A stretch of 64,000 bases of DNA from Pseudomonadota bacterium (GTDB lineage Bacteria > Pseudomonadota > Alphaproteobacteria > Azospirillales > Azospirillaceae), in NCBI GenBank assembly GCA_023423695.1, contig JAFAFA010000051.1, positions 47,908 to 111,907 of the forward strand, given 5' to 3'. A program made the position numbers and the translations under genes. Each line of letters opens with the position of its first letter. The first letter of the stretch is position 1. The notes beneath the pieces were generated by a model that searched no databases, was not told the DNA's origin, and saw nothing but the letters and a program-made list of their open reading frames with translations. This document shows positions 44,778-53,744 of this stretch, in pieces.

Positions 44778-45800
44778 ATGAAACTCGTGAAGCTCCTGTG
44801 CGCGGCGGGGGTCGGCTGCATGATGTCGGCCCCGATGGCCTTGTCCACGGCCTGGGCCCAGGACCAGATCGTGATCAAGTTCAGCCACGTCGTCGCTCCG
44901 GAGACGCCGAAGGGCAAGGGTGCCGAGAAGTTCAAGGAACTTGCCGAGAAGATGACCAACGGCAAGGTCAAGGTCGAGGTCTATCCGAACAGCCAGCTCT
45001 ACAAGGACAAGGAAGAGCTTGAGGCCCTGCAGCTGGGCGCGGTGCAGATGCTGGCCCCGTCGCTGGCCAAGTTCGGTCCGCTTGGCGCCAAGGAATTCGA
45101 GGTCTTCGACCTGCCCTACATCTTCCCGAACAAGGAGGTGCTGCGCCGCGTGACCGAGGGTCCGATCGGCAAGCAGCTGTTCCAGAAGCTGGAGACCAAG
45201 GGCATCATCGGCCTGGCCTATTGGGACAACGGCTTCAAGATCATGAGCGCCAACAAGCCGGTCATCAAGCCGGAGGACGTGAAGGGTCTGAAGATGCGCA
45301 TCCAGTCGTCCAAGGTGCTGGACGCCCAGATGCGCGCGCTGGGCGCCCTGCCGCAGGTGATGGCCTTCTCCGAAGTGTACCAGGCGCTGCAGACCGGCGT
45401 CGTCGACGGCACGGAGAACCCGCCGTCCAACATGTACACCCAGAAGATGCACGAGGTGCAGAAGCACGCCACGCTGACCGACCACGGCTATCTCGGCTAT
45501 GCGGTCATCGTGAACAAGAAGTTCTGGGAAGGCCTGCCGGCCGACGTCCGCACCGGGCTGGAAGGTGCAATGAAGGAGGCGACCGCCTACGCCAACGACA
45601 TCGCCCAGAACGAGAACGACGTCTCGCTGGCCCAGATGAAGGCGTCGGGCAAGACCGCCTTCCACACCCAGACCAAGGACGAGCGCGAAGCCTGGATCAA
45701 GGCCCTTAAGCCGGTCCACAAGGACGCCGAGTCCCGCGTCGGCAAGGACCTGATCGAGGCGATCTACAAGGAAGCCGCCGCCGCCGGCTTCAAGATGTAA
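44778..45800 (+). CDS. dctP: C4-dicarboxylate TRAP transporter, periplasmic binding protein DctP
   Basis: A 340 aa solute-binding protein. The signal peptide covers residues 1-27 (cleavage after STAWA). DctP motifs follow: KFSHVVAPETPKGKGAEKFKELAEK, VEVYPNSQLYKDKEELEALQLGAVQM, and LKMRIQSSKVLDAQMRALGALPQVMAFSEVYQALQTGVVDGTENP with the conserved arginine that binds the substrate carboxylate. Substrates are probably malate, succinate or fumarate. GAGGGGAA precedes the ATG. A stable hairpin after the gene would allow more DctP than membrane subunits. Confidence 0.94.
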   Translation: MKLVKLLCAAGVGCMMSAPMALSTAWAQDQIVIKFSHVVAPETPKGKGAEKFKELAEKMTNGKVKVEVYPNSQLYKDKEELEALQLGAVQMLAPSLAKFGPLGAKEFEVFDLPYIFPNKEVLRRVTEGPIGKQLFQKLETKGIIGLAYWDNGFKIMSANKPVIKPEDVKGLKMRIQSSKVLDAQMRALGALPQVMAFSEVYQALQTGVVDGTENPPSNMYTQKMHEVQKHATLTDHGYLGYAVIVNKKFWEGLPADVRTGLEGAMKEATAYANDIAQNENDVSLAQMKASGKTAFHTQTKDEREAWIKALKPVHKDAESRVGKDLIEAIYKEAAAAGFKM

Positions 45801-45807
45801 GAGCTCG

Positions 45808-45848
45808 GGAGCGGGCGGCGCCTTCCCTCCGGAAGGCGTTCCCGCTCC
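45808..45848 (+). terminator. Hairpin after dctP, probable partial terminator or mRNA stabiliser
   Basis: GGAGCGGG...GCCTTCC, a CTCC loop, and GGAAGGC...CCCGCTCC form a long stem. No strong T-run follows. Such hairpins between dctP and dctQ are thought to favour the binding-protein message. Confidence 0.6.
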
Positions 45849-45886
45849 TTGCCGGCATCCATATGCCGGCGTCCATTCGGTTGGGC

Positions 45887-45972
45887 CGTCATTCCCGCGA
45901 AGGCGGGAATCCAGCTTTTCCAATGCTTCCGCTACGGTAACCGCCTGGATCCCCGCCTTCGCGGGGATGACG
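45887..45972. repeat. Paired palindromic repeats of the CGTCATTCCCGCG type
   Basis: Two 28-base units in opposite orientation (45887-45914 and 45945-45972) are each near-palindromic, with cores TTCCCGCGAAGGCGGGAA and TCCCCGCCTTCGCGGGGA. The arms differ by compensating base changes. Thirty bases separate them. A similar repeat is widespread in proteobacterial intergenic DNA. It lies in the gap between dctP and dctQ. Another palindrome, GCCGGCAT-N4-ATGCCGGC, precedes it at 45851-45870. Confidence 0.85.
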
Positions 45973-46053
45973 GGCGAATGGCGTGCCACCGGTTGTGCCG
46001 CGGCTCTCCAGCGTACCTGACACCATCTCCGCCGACCGGGAGATCCCCCCGAC

Positions 46054-46623
46054 ATGCTTATGAAAATACTCGACCGCCTTGAGGAGACGTTGATCGCCTC
46101 CCTCATGGCGGCGGCGACGCTCGTCATCTTCGTGGCGGTCATGCACCGCTATCTGTCCGGCGTGGCCATCATCCAGGATTACGTCATCCACTGGAACCTC
46201 GCCTGGGCCCAGGAGGTCTGCATCTACATGTTCGTGTGGATGGCCAAGTTCGGCGCCGCCTATGGCGTGCGCACCGGCATCCATGTGGGCGTGGACGTGG
46301 TGATCAACCGGCTGCGGCCGGACATCCGCGGCCGCTTCGTCATCTTCGGCCTGCTGGCCGGCGCCCTGTTCACCGGCGTCGTCGGCGCGCTCGGCGCCAA
46401 TTTCGTCTACCACATCGCCGAGACCGAACAGGTGTCGGCCGACATGGAACTGCCGATGTGGCTGGTCTATCTGGCCATTCCGCTCGGTTCCTTCCTGATG
46501 TGCTTCCGCTTCCTTCAGGTCGCCTGGACCTTCATCCGCACCGGCGAGCTGCCCCACCACGATCATGCCCAGGTCGACGGCATCGACCCGGTCGAAGCCG
46601 CCAACGAGGGAGGCCCGGCGTGA
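46054..46623 (+). CDS. dctQ: TRAP transporter small membrane subunit DctQ
   Basis: A 189 aa inner-membrane protein with four predicted helices (about 15-33, 50-70, 95-120, 135-155), the usual DctQ layout. Motifs include LEETLIASLMAAATLVIFVAVMHRY, WAQEVCIYMFVWMAKFGAAYGVRTGIHVGVDV, and LAIPLGSFLMCFRFLQVAW. It pairs with DctM to form the sodium-driven channel for the DctP-bound substrate. Its end overlaps the GTG of dctM (GTGA). A repeat-filled gap of about 250 bases lies upstream. Confidence 0.93.
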   Translation: MLMKILDRLEETLIASLMAAATLVIFVAVMHRYLSGVAIIQDYVIHWNLAWAQEVCIYMFVWMAKFGAAYGVRTGIHVGVDVVINRLRPDIRGRFVIFGLLAGALFTGVVGALGANFVYHIAETEQVSADMELPMWLVYLAIPLGSFLMCFRFLQVAWTFIRTGELPHHDHAQVDGIDPVEAANEGGPA

Positions 46624-47918
46624 ACGCGCTCATCATCTTCGGGCTGCTGATTGCCCTCATGCTCACCGGCATGCCGATCTCCATCTCGCTCGGCCTGACG
46701 GTTCTGTCCTTCCTGTTCCTGATGACCGACGTGCCGGTCGCCGCGGTGGCTCTGAAGCTGTTCACCGGCATCGAGAAGTTCGAGATCATGGCGATCCCGT
46801 TCTTCATCCTGGCCGGCAACTTCCTGACCCATGGCGGCGTCGCCCGGCGCATGATCAACTTCGCCACCTCCATGGTCGGGCACTGGCATGGCGGCCTCGG
46901 CATGGCCGGCGTGCTGGCCTGCGCCCTGTTCGCGGCGGTGTCGGGCTCCAGCCCGGCGACGGTGGTCGCCATCGGCTCCATCATCCTGCCGGCCATGGTG
47001 GCGCAGGGCTTCCCGAAGAACTTCGGCGCCGGCATTGTCACCACCTCGGGCGCGCTTGGCATCCTGATCCCGCCGTCCATCGTGATGGTGATGTACTGCG
47101 TCGCCACCACCGGCCATCCGCAGGCGCCCTCCATCGGCCAGATGTTCCTGGCCGGCGTGGTGCCGGGCCTGATGCTGGCGGCCTTCCTCGGCTTCACCAC
47201 CTGGTACCGCGCCCGCAAGTTCGGCTATCCCCGCCTGCCCAAGGCGAGCGCCCGGCAGCGCTGGCTGGCGTTCCGCGAGAGCTTCTGGGGCCTGCTGCTG
47301 ATCGTCGTCGTGATGGGCGGCATCTACACCGGCATCTTCACCCCGACCGAGGCGGCGGCGATGGCCGCGGTCTACGCCTTCATCGTGGCGGTGTTCATCT
47401 ACCGCGACATGCCGCTCACCCGCGTGCCGAAAGTGCTGCTGGACAGCGCCAGCATGTCGGCGATGCTGCTCTACATCATCACCAACGCGGTCCTCTTCTC
47501 CTTCGTCATGACGTCGGAGCAGATACCGCAGAGCATGGCGGCCTGGATCCAGGGCCAGAACCTGAGCGTCTGGGTCTTCCTGCTGGTCGTGAACATCGTG
47601 CTGCTGATGGCCGGCAACTTCATGGAGCCGTCGTCCATCGTCCTGATCATGGCGCCGATCCTGTTCCCGGTGGCGATGTCCCTGGGCATCGACCCGGTGC
47701 ATTTCGGCATCCTGATCATCGTGAACATGGAGGTCGGCATGTGCCACCCGCCGGTGGGCCTGAACCTCTACGTCGCGTCGGGCATCACGAAGATGGGCAT
47801 CACCGAGCTGACGGTCGCGGTGTGGCCGTGGCTGCTGACGATGCTGATTTTCCTCGGCCTCGTCACCTATGTGCCGGCGATCTCGCTGTGGTTCCCGCGC
47901 ATGATCGGCGTGATGTAA
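46620..47918 (+). CDS. dctM: TRAP transporter large membrane subunit DctM
   Basis: A 432 aa inner-membrane protein with about twelve hydrophobic segments, the ion-coupled transport subunit. Family motifs: LTGMPISISLGL, FEIMAIPFFILAGNFLTHGGVARRMINFA, GSSPATVVAIGSI, TTSGALGILIPPSIVMV, FTPTEAAAMAAVYA, and NMEVGMCHPPVGLNLYV near the C terminus. The start is a GTG at 46620 that overlaps the dctQ stop (GTGA); the frame extends further upstream inside dctQ but is not coding there. A strong terminator follows. Confidence 0.94.
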   Translation: MNALIIFGLLIALMLTGMPISISLGLTVLSFLFLMTDVPVAAVALKLFTGIEKFEIMAIPFFILAGNFLTHGGVARRMINFATSMVGHWHGGLGMAGVLACALFAAVSGSSPATVVAIGSIILPAMVAQGFPKNFGAGIVTTSGALGILIPPSIVMVMYCVATTGHPQAPSIGQMFLAGVVPGLMLAAFLGFTTWYRARKFGYPRLPKASARQRWLAFRESFWGLLLIVVVMGGIYTGIFTPTEAAAMAAVYAFIVAVFIYRDMPLTRVPKVLLDSASMSAMLLYIITNAVLFSFVMTSEQIPQSMAAWIQGQNLSVWVFLLVVNIVLLMAGNFMEPSSIVLIMAPILFPVAMSLGIDPVHFGILIIVNMEVGMCHPPVGLNLYVASGITKMGITELTVAVWPWLLTMLIFLGLVTYVPAISLWFPRMIGVM

Positions 47919-47957
47919 AGCCGCAAGTCGTCTGGGGATTCTTCGCCCGAGCGGTTG

Positions 47958-48000
47958 GGGCCGCGAAGTCCGGAAGGGGACTTCGCGGCCCTTCTTTATT
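47958..48000 (+). terminator. Rho-independent terminator of dctPQM
   Basis: A perfect 14-base-pair stem (GGGCCGCGAAGTCC with GGACTTCGCGGCCC), a 6-base loop and TTCTTTATT lie 40 bases after dctM. Confidence 0.95.
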
Positions 48001-48089
48001 GTACCCATACATTGTTGCGCATTGAAGCGGGCGCGGGGCAGGGCCTAAACTTCGCACTCTCCCGCCGCCAGCCAGACCAGAGGTTAGCC

Positions 48090-50141
48090 TTGTCGGCCCA
48101 GTTCCTGCCCACAGCCTGTCCGCACGACTGCCCCAGCACCTGCGCGCTGGAGGTGGAACGCCTCGCCCCCGACCGCATCGGCAAGGTGCGCGGCGCGGCG
48201 GAGAACAGCTACACCGCCGGTGTCATCTGCGCGAAGGTCAGCCGCTATGCCGAGCGGGTGCATTCGCCGGACCGGCTGAAGACGCCCTTGCTGCGCACCG
48301 GCCCCAAGGGCTCCGGCCAGTGGAAGCCGATCGGCTGGGACGAGGCGCTGGACCGCATCGCAGACTCCTTCCTGACCGCCGAGCGCACGTATGGCCCGGA
48401 AGCCGTCTGGCCCTATTTCTACGCCGGCACCATGGGTCTGGTGCAGCGCGGCGCCATCCAGCGCCTGCGCCATGCCAAGGGCTATTCGCGCCAGACCAGC
48501 ACGGTGTGCGACACGCCGGCCAACATGGGCTGGCTCGCCGGCTATGGCGACATCCGCGGCGCCGACCCGCGCGAGATGGCGGAGAGCGACCTGATCGTCA
48601 ATTGGGGCGGCAACCCGGTGGCGACCCAGGTCAACGTGATGACCCATGTCAGCCGCGCCCGGAAGGGCCGCGGCGCCAAGCTGGTCACCATCGACCCCTA
48701 CCGCACCGGCACCGCCGAGGTTTCCGACCTGCACCTGATGCTGCGGCCGGGCACCGACGGGGCGCTGGCCTGCGCGGTGATGCATGTGCTGTTCCGCGAC
48801 GGTCACGCCGACCGCGCCTATCTGGCCCGCCTCGCCGCCGGCACCGACCGGCTGGAGGCGCATCTCGCCACCCGCACGCCGGAATGGGCCGCGTCCATCA
48901 CCGGCCTGACGGTGGCGGAGATCGAGGAGTTCGCCCGCCTCTACGGCACCACCAAGCGCAGCTATCTGCGCATCGGCTACGGCCTGTCGCGCGCCCACAA
49001 CGGCGCGGCGCAGGTCCATGCCGTGTCCTGCCTGCCGGTGGTTACGGGAGCGTGGCAGCACAAAGGCGGCGGGGCGCTCTACTGCTCGTCCGGCATCTAC
49101 AAACTGGACAAGACCCTATCGGAAGGGCTGGACCGCCTGGACACGTCCGTCCGCAGCTTCGACCAGTCGCGCATCGGCGCGGTGCTGACCGGCGACCCGC
49201 GCGACCTGACCAGCGGCCCGCCGGTGACGGCGATGCTGATCCAGAACACCAACCCGGTGACGATCTGCCCGGATTCGACCCGCGTCCGCCAGGGCTTCCT
49301 GCGCGAGGATCTGTTCGTCGCGGTGCATGAGCAGTTCATGACCGACACGGCCAAGCTGGCCGATCTGGTGATCCCCGCCACCACCTTCCTGGAGCATGAC
49401 GACATCTACCGCGGCGGCGGCCAGATGCACATCCTGATCGGCCGCAAGGTGATCGAACCGCAGTTCGAGGCGCGCGAGAACCATTGGGTCATCAGCGAAC
49501 TCGCCCGCCGCGTCGGTGCCGAGCATCCGGGCTTCGGCATGACCGCGCTGGAGATCATCGACGCCATGCTGAAGGCGTCGAACCTGGGTGACGCGGCGAC
49601 GCTGACCGAGCAGCGCTGGATCGACGCCCAGCCCGATTTCGAGACCTCGCATTTCCTCAACGGCTTCGCGCATCCCGACGACAAGTTCCGCTTCGCCCCG
49701 GACTGGGCGGCGCTCGGCCCCTATGGCGGCATGCCGGAACTGCCCGACCACATGGCCCCCGGCCGCGACGCCGACGCCGAGCATCCATTCCGCCTCGTCA
49801 CCGCTCCGGCCCGCCAGTTCCTCAACACCTCCTTCACCGAGACGCTGACCGCCCAGCGCCGCGAGGGCCGTCCCACCGCGCTGATCCACCCCGACGACGC
49901 GACCGGGCTCGGCCTCGCCGACGGCGACGCGGTGCGGCTGGGCAACCCGCAGGGCAGCGTGGTGGTCCATGCCAAGTCCTTCGCCGGGGTTCCGCGCGGC
50001 GTGGTGATCGTCGAAGGCATCTGGCCCAACAGCGCCTTCGTCGAGGGCATGGGCATCAACAGCCTGACCTCGCCGGAGCCGGTCCCGCCCGCGGGCGGCG
50101 CGGCGTTCCACGACACGGCGGTGTGGATGCGGGCGGCGTAA
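48090..50141 (+). CDS. Molybdopterin oxidoreductase (DMSO reductase family, COG0243)
   Basis: A 683 aa catalytic subunit. The N terminus carries a [4Fe-4S] motif, ACPHDCPSTC with a fourth cysteine in GVICAKV, followed by RLKTPLLRTGPKGSGQWKPIGWDEALDRIA, typical of the family. Mo-bis-MGD binding regions include DLIVNWGGNPVATQ, VTIDPYRTGTAEVSD and the C-terminal domain (LVTAPARQFLNTSF). A cysteine is present in the STVCDTPANM stretch, but I cannot say whether it ligates molybdenum. No twin-arginine signal is seen, so it is probably cytosolic. No electron-transfer subunit is adjacent and the substrate is unknown. The start is a TTG with AGAGG six bases before it. Confidence 0.85.
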   Translation: MSAQFLPTACPHDCPSTCALEVERLAPDRIGKVRGAAENSYTAGVICAKVSRYAERVHSPDRLKTPLLRTGPKGSGQWKPIGWDEALDRIADSFLTAERTYGPEAVWPYFYAGTMGLVQRGAIQRLRHAKGYSRQTSTVCDTPANMGWLAGYGDIRGADPREMAESDLIVNWGGNPVATQVNVMTHVSRARKGRGAKLVTIDPYRTGTAEVSDLHLMLRPGTDGALACAVMHVLFRDGHADRAYLARLAAGTDRLEAHLATRTPEWAASITGLTVAEIEEFARLYGTTKRSYLRIGYGLSRAHNGAAQVHAVSCLPVVTGAWQHKGGGALYCSSGIYKLDKTLSEGLDRLDTSVRSFDQSRIGAVLTGDPRDLTSGPPVTAMLIQNTNPVTICPDSTRVRQGFLREDLFVAVHEQFMTDTAKLADLVIPATTFLEHDDIYRGGGQMHILIGRKVIEPQFEARENHWVISELARRVGAEHPGFGMTALEIIDAMLKASNLGDAATLTEQRWIDAQPDFETSHFLNGFAHPDDKFRFAPDWAALGPYGGMPELPDHMAPGRDADAEHPFRLVTAPARQFLNTSFTETLTAQRREGRPTALIHPDDATGLGLADGDAVRLGNPQGSVVVHAKSFAGVPRGVVIVEGIWPNSAFVEGMGINSLTSPEPVPPAGGAAFHDTAVWMRAA

Positions 50142-50157
50142 GTGCGGGTATGGGAGG

Positions 50158-50330
50158 GTTAGACCCCCACCCCAACCCTCCCCCGCTCTCAGCGGACCCA
50201 TGGTCCGCCTGTCGCGTCAGCACAAAGCACAGCTTTGTGCGAGAGCTGGGCGGGGGAGGGGGTTAAGTGCTTGTTCGGAAAGGCGGCGGCAGTCCCTCCC
50301 CCGCTCAGCGGGGGAGGCTAGGTGGGGGCA
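50158..50330. repeat. GC-rich palindromic intergenic repeat, copy 3
   Basis: The sequence begins near CCCCCACCCCAACCCTCCCC and ends with GGCTAGGTGGGGGCACC. It contains GTTAAGTGCTTGTTCGG, shared with copy 1 at 3.4 kb. An inner hairpin (GCACAAAGCACAGCTTTGTGC with the loop ACA or so) is extra to this copy. It fills most of the 299-base gap between the oxidoreductase and recJ. Confidence 0.75.
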
Positions 50331-50440
50331 CCGTCAGCCGACCACTCCCCACATCCCACCCCTGCCCACACCCACCCGTGCGCCGAACGCCCATCTCTGC
50401 TATGGCTGTGCCCCCATCCCAGAGACCGTGCAGCACCGCC

Positions 50441-52237
50441 ATGACCGAAGCCGCCGCCTTCCTCAACGTCGCCAACTCCCTGTCCGGCAAGCGCTGGCAG
50501 GCGCGGCCCTGCGACGAGCGGCAGGCTCAGGCACTCACCCAGGGCCGCGGACTGCCGGAGATCGTCGGTCGGGTGCTGGCCGCCCGTGGCGTCACCGACG
50601 ACACCTGCGAAACCTTCCTCAACCCCACGCTGAAGGCGCTGCTGCCCGACCCCTCGCGCTTCCGCGACATGGACCCGGCGGCCGAGCGCATCGCCCGCGC
50701 CATCCGCGACGGCGAGCCGGTGGCGGTCTTTGGCGACTACGACGTCGACGGCGCCACCTCCGCCGCTCTGCTGCGCCGCTTCTTCCGCGCGCTCGGCGCC
50801 GACATCCGCGTCTATGTCCCCGACCGGATCACCGAAGGTTACGGCCCGAATGCTGCGGCGCTGCTGCGGCTGAAGGGGGAGGGGGTGCGGCTGGTGGTGA
50901 CGGTCGATTGCGGCATCTCCGCCTTCGCCGCATTGGAAGCTGCGGCCGACGCCGGGCTCGAAGTCGTCGTGCTCGACCACCACGCCGCCGAACCGCGCCT
51001 GCCGCCCGCCGTCGCCCTGGTCAACCCCAATCGGCTGGACGAGGACGGCGCATACCGCACGCTCTGTGCCGCCGGCGTCACCTTCATCACCATCGTCGCC
51101 GTCAACCGCGCCCTGCGTCAGTCAGGCTTCTACAGCGGCCGGGCGGAACCCAACCTGATGGAATGGCTCGACCTTGTCGCGCTCGGCACGGTGTGCGACG
51201 TGGTTCCGCTGACCGGGCTGAACCGCGCGCTGGTGGCGCAGGGGCTGAAGGTGATGGCGCGCCGCGCCAATCCCGGCCTCGCCGCCCTGTCCGATGTGGC
51301 GGGCGTAAAGGACAAGCCGGACGCCTACCATGCCGGCTACGTCCTCGGCCCCCGCGTCAATGCCGGCGGCCGGGTGGGGGCGTCCGACCTCGGCGCCCGC
51401 CTGCTCTCCACCGACGATCCCATCGAGGCGATGGAACTCGCCCAGCGGCTGGAAGGCCACAACGCCGAACGCCGCACCATCGAACAAGCGGTTCTCGACG
51501 AGGCGCTGGAGCGCGTTGCCGCCGAGGGCGGGCGCGAAACCGATCTGGTCTTCGTCACCGGCGTCGGCTGGCATCCCGGCGTCATCGGCATCGTCGCCGC
51601 CCGCCTGAAGGAGCGCTACAGCCGCCCGGCCTGCGTGGTGGCCCTGGAGGAAACCGCCGACGGCACCGTCATCGGCAAGGCCTCCGGCCGCTCCGTCCGC
51701 GGCGTCGATCTGGGATCCGCGGTGATCGCCGCCCGTCAGGAGGGGCTGCTGCTGGCCGGCGGCGGCCACCGCATGGCGGCGGGCTTCACCGTGGCCGGCG
51801 ACAAGATCGACGCGCTGCGCGACTTCCTGCACAGCCGCATCTCCGAACAGGTGGCATCCGCCCCGCTGGTGCCGACGCTGGAATTGGACGGCGCCCTGTC
51901 GGTCGGCGGCGCCAGCGTCGGTCTGGTGACGATGCTCGACAAGCTGGGTCCCTACGGCACCGGTAATTCGGAGCCTCGCTTCGCCATCGCCGACGCCCGC
52001 GTGGTGCGCGCCGATGTGGTGGGCGCCAACCATGTCCGCTGCATCCTGCAGGGCAACGACGGCGCCCGGCTGAAGGCCATCGCCTTCCGCGCCCTCGACA
52101 GCGACATGGGCCAAGCCCTGCTGACCGGCCGCGGCACCCCCTTCCATCTCGCCGGGGTGCTGCGCATCGACCGCTGGAACGGGTCCGAGGGCGTGCAGTT
52201 GCTGATCGACGACGCGGCGCCTGCGCGGTCGGCGTAG
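50441..52237 (+). CDS. recJ: Single-stranded-DNA-specific exonuclease RecJ
   Basis: A 598 aa 5'-3' exonuclease of the DHH phosphoesterase family, acting in recombination and mismatch repair. Motifs: the metal-binding FGDYDVDGATSAAL near residue 98, DCGIS, the LDHHAAEP (DHH) block near 178, and the DHHA1 part with GPRVNAGGRVG and LLAGGGHRMAAGFTV. The C-terminal OB-fold region is present. The ATG at 50441 was preferred because it starts the conserved FLNVANSLSGKRW region; an in-frame ATG at 50402 would add 13 residues. Confidence 0.95.
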   Translation: MTEAAAFLNVANSLSGKRWQARPCDERQAQALTQGRGLPEIVGRVLAARGVTDDTCETFLNPTLKALLPDPSRFRDMDPAAERIARAIRDGEPVAVFGDYDVDGATSAALLRRFFRALGADIRVYVPDRITEGYGPNAAALLRLKGEGVRLVVTVDCGISAFAALEAAADAGLEVVVLDHHAAEPRLPPAVALVNPNRLDEDGAYRTLCAAGVTFITIVAVNRALRQSGFYSGRAEPNLMEWLDLVALGTVCDVVPLTGLNRALVAQGLKVMARRANPGLAALSDVAGVKDKPDAYHAGYVLGPRVNAGGRVGASDLGARLLSTDDPIEAMELAQRLEGHNAERRTIEQAVLDEALERVAAEGGRETDLVFVTGVGWHPGVIGIVAARLKERYSRPACVVALEETADGTVIGKASGRSVRGVDLGSAVIAARQEGLLLAGGGHRMAAGFTVAGDKIDALRDFLHSRISEQVASAPLVPTLELDGALSVGGASVGLVTMLDKLGPYGTGNSEPRFAIADARVVRADVVGANHVRCILQGNDGARLKAIAFRALDSDMGQALLTGRGTPFHLAGVLRIDRWNGSEGVQLLIDDAAPARSA

Positions 52238-52255
52238 GGCTTTCAGTGGAGCGAC

Positions 52256-52370
52256 GTTAGACCCCTACCTAACCTCCCCCGCTGGGCGGGGGAGGGACTG
52301 CCGCCACTCTCCCGCATCAGCACCTAATCCTCCCCCGCCCAGCGGGGGAGGATTAGGTGGGGGTTTACGT
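52256..52370. repeat. GC-rich palindromic intergenic repeat, copy 4
   Basis: Two hairpins (CCCCCGCTGGGCGGGGG and CCCCCGCCCAGCGGGGG) lie between outer arms near ACCCCTACCTAACC and GGATTAGGTGGGGG. The element sits between recJ and the tRNA gene, 18 bases after the recJ stop. Confidence 0.75.
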
Positions 52371-52481
52371 CGCTCCACCGGCAGCAAGCCAGCCATCGCC
52401 CGCAAAAAAGTATCGGCCCAAACAAAAAAGCGCTTGCGCTCTCCGGCTCCGATCTTTAGAAAGCGCGTCACCGCGAACGAC

Positions 52482-52557
<76 letters not shown>

Positions 52558-52585
52558 CCTTCTCCAAGGTGCGCGACAAGCTTAG

Positions 52586-52619
52586 AAGGCCCGGCTTCAT
52601 AGCCGGGCCTTTTGCTTTT
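52586..52619 (+). terminator. Terminator after tRNA-Glu
   Basis: AAGGCCCGGCT pairs with AGCCGGGCCTT around a TCAT loop, followed by TTTGCTTTT. It lies 28 bases past the tRNA and before the dusA start. Confidence 0.93.
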
Positions 52620-52700
52620 GGCGGAATTTGCGCCCGGCGGTTGCCCGCCGGTCCCGTTTCGCCCATCCTGATTTTTCCGGCCGCAGCAGAGCTGACCGCG

Positions 52701-53729
52701 ATGACCGCCCCGAACCCCGCCGCTACCGCCATCCCCCTCAGCGTCGCCCCGATGATGGACTGGACCGACCGGCATTGCCGGTACTTCCACCGTCTGCTGT
52801 CGCGCTCGACCCTGCTCTATACCGAGATGGTGACGACCGGCGCCGTGCTGCATGGCGACCGCGAGCGGCTGCTGGGCTTCGATGCGGCGGAACATCCGGT
52901 GGCCCTCCAACTCGGCGGCTCGGACCCGGCGGATCTCGCCGCCTGTGCCCGCATCGCGCAGGAGTGGGGCTATGACGAGGTGAACCTCAACGTCGGCTGT
53001 CCCAGCGACCGCGTGCAGTCCGGCCGTTTCGGTGCCTGCCTGATGGCGGAACCCGATCTGGTGGCGCGGCTGGTCGGCGCCATGCGCGATGCCGTCTCGA
53101 TCCCCGTCACCGTCAAGTCGCGCATCGCCATCGACGAGATGGAGGAATGGCCGACACTGGACCATTTCATCCGCACCGTCTCCGCCGCCGGCTGCACCCA
53201 TTTCATCGTCCATGCCCGCAAGGCTTGGCTGAAGGGTCTCAGCCCCAAGGAGAACCGGGACATCCCGCCGCTGCGCTACGATCTGGTCCACCGGCTGAAG
53301 GCGGAATACCCGCACCTGACCATTGCCATCAACGGCGGCATCAGGACGCTGGATGAAGCCGAGGAGCATCTGGGCAAGGTCGACAGCGTGATGATCGGCC
53401 GCGCCGCCTACGAGACGCCCTATCTGTTGGCCGACGCCGACCGCCGCCTGATGGGTGGAGAGCCCGGCCCCGACCGCCATGCGGTGATCCAGGCCATGCT
53501 GCCCTACATCGAGGCGCGCATGGCCCGCGGCACGCCGTTGTCCAGCATCACCCGCCACATGCTGGGCCTGTTCCAGGGGCTGCCCGGCGCCCGCGCCTAC
53601 CGCCGCCACATCGCCGAGAATGCCCACCGCCCCGGCGCCGGCCCGGAGGTGCTGGAACGCGCCGCTTCCCTGGTGCGGCGGCGTACGGCCGATGAGATGA
53701 CGGACGGGGCGGTGGAGGAGGCCGCGTGA
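52701..53729 (+). CDS. dusA: tRNA-dihydrouridine synthase DusA
   Basis: A 342 aa flavin enzyme that makes dihydrouridine at positions 20/20a of tRNA D-loops. Motifs: SVAPMMDWTDRHCRYFHRLLS, EMVTTGAVLHGDRERLL, LNVGCPSDRVQSGRFGACLMAEP with the catalytic cysteine near 112, VTVKSRIAID, FIVHARKAWLKGLSPKENRDIPPLRYD and VMIGRAAYETPYLL. All mark the DusA subgroup. The ATG at 52701 starts the domain; in-frame sequence upstream overlaps the tRNA terminator. A neighbouring tRNA gene is fitting but not evidence of function. Confidence 0.95.
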   Translation: MTAPNPAATAIPLSVAPMMDWTDRHCRYFHRLLSRSTLLYTEMVTTGAVLHGDRERLLGFDAAEHPVALQLGGSDPADLAACARIAQEWGYDEVNLNVGCPSDRVQSGRFGACLMAEPDLVARLVGAMRDAVSIPVTVKSRIAIDEMEEWPTLDHFIRTVSAAGCTHFIVHARKAWLKGLSPKENRDIPPLRYDLVHRLKAEYPHLTIAINGGIRTLDEAEEHLGKVDSVMIGRAAYETPYLLADADRRLMGGEPGPDRHAVIQAMLPYIEARMARGTPLSSITRHMLGLFQGLPGARAYRRHIAENAHRPGAGPEVLERAASLVRRRTADEMTDGAVEEAA

Positions 53730-53744
53730 AAGGCGCAGGCCCGG

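Noticed and set aside
46563..48008. Open frames opposite and alongside dctM
   Set aside because: Histidine/arginine-rich translations typical of GC shadow frames; dctM motifs are on the plus strand.
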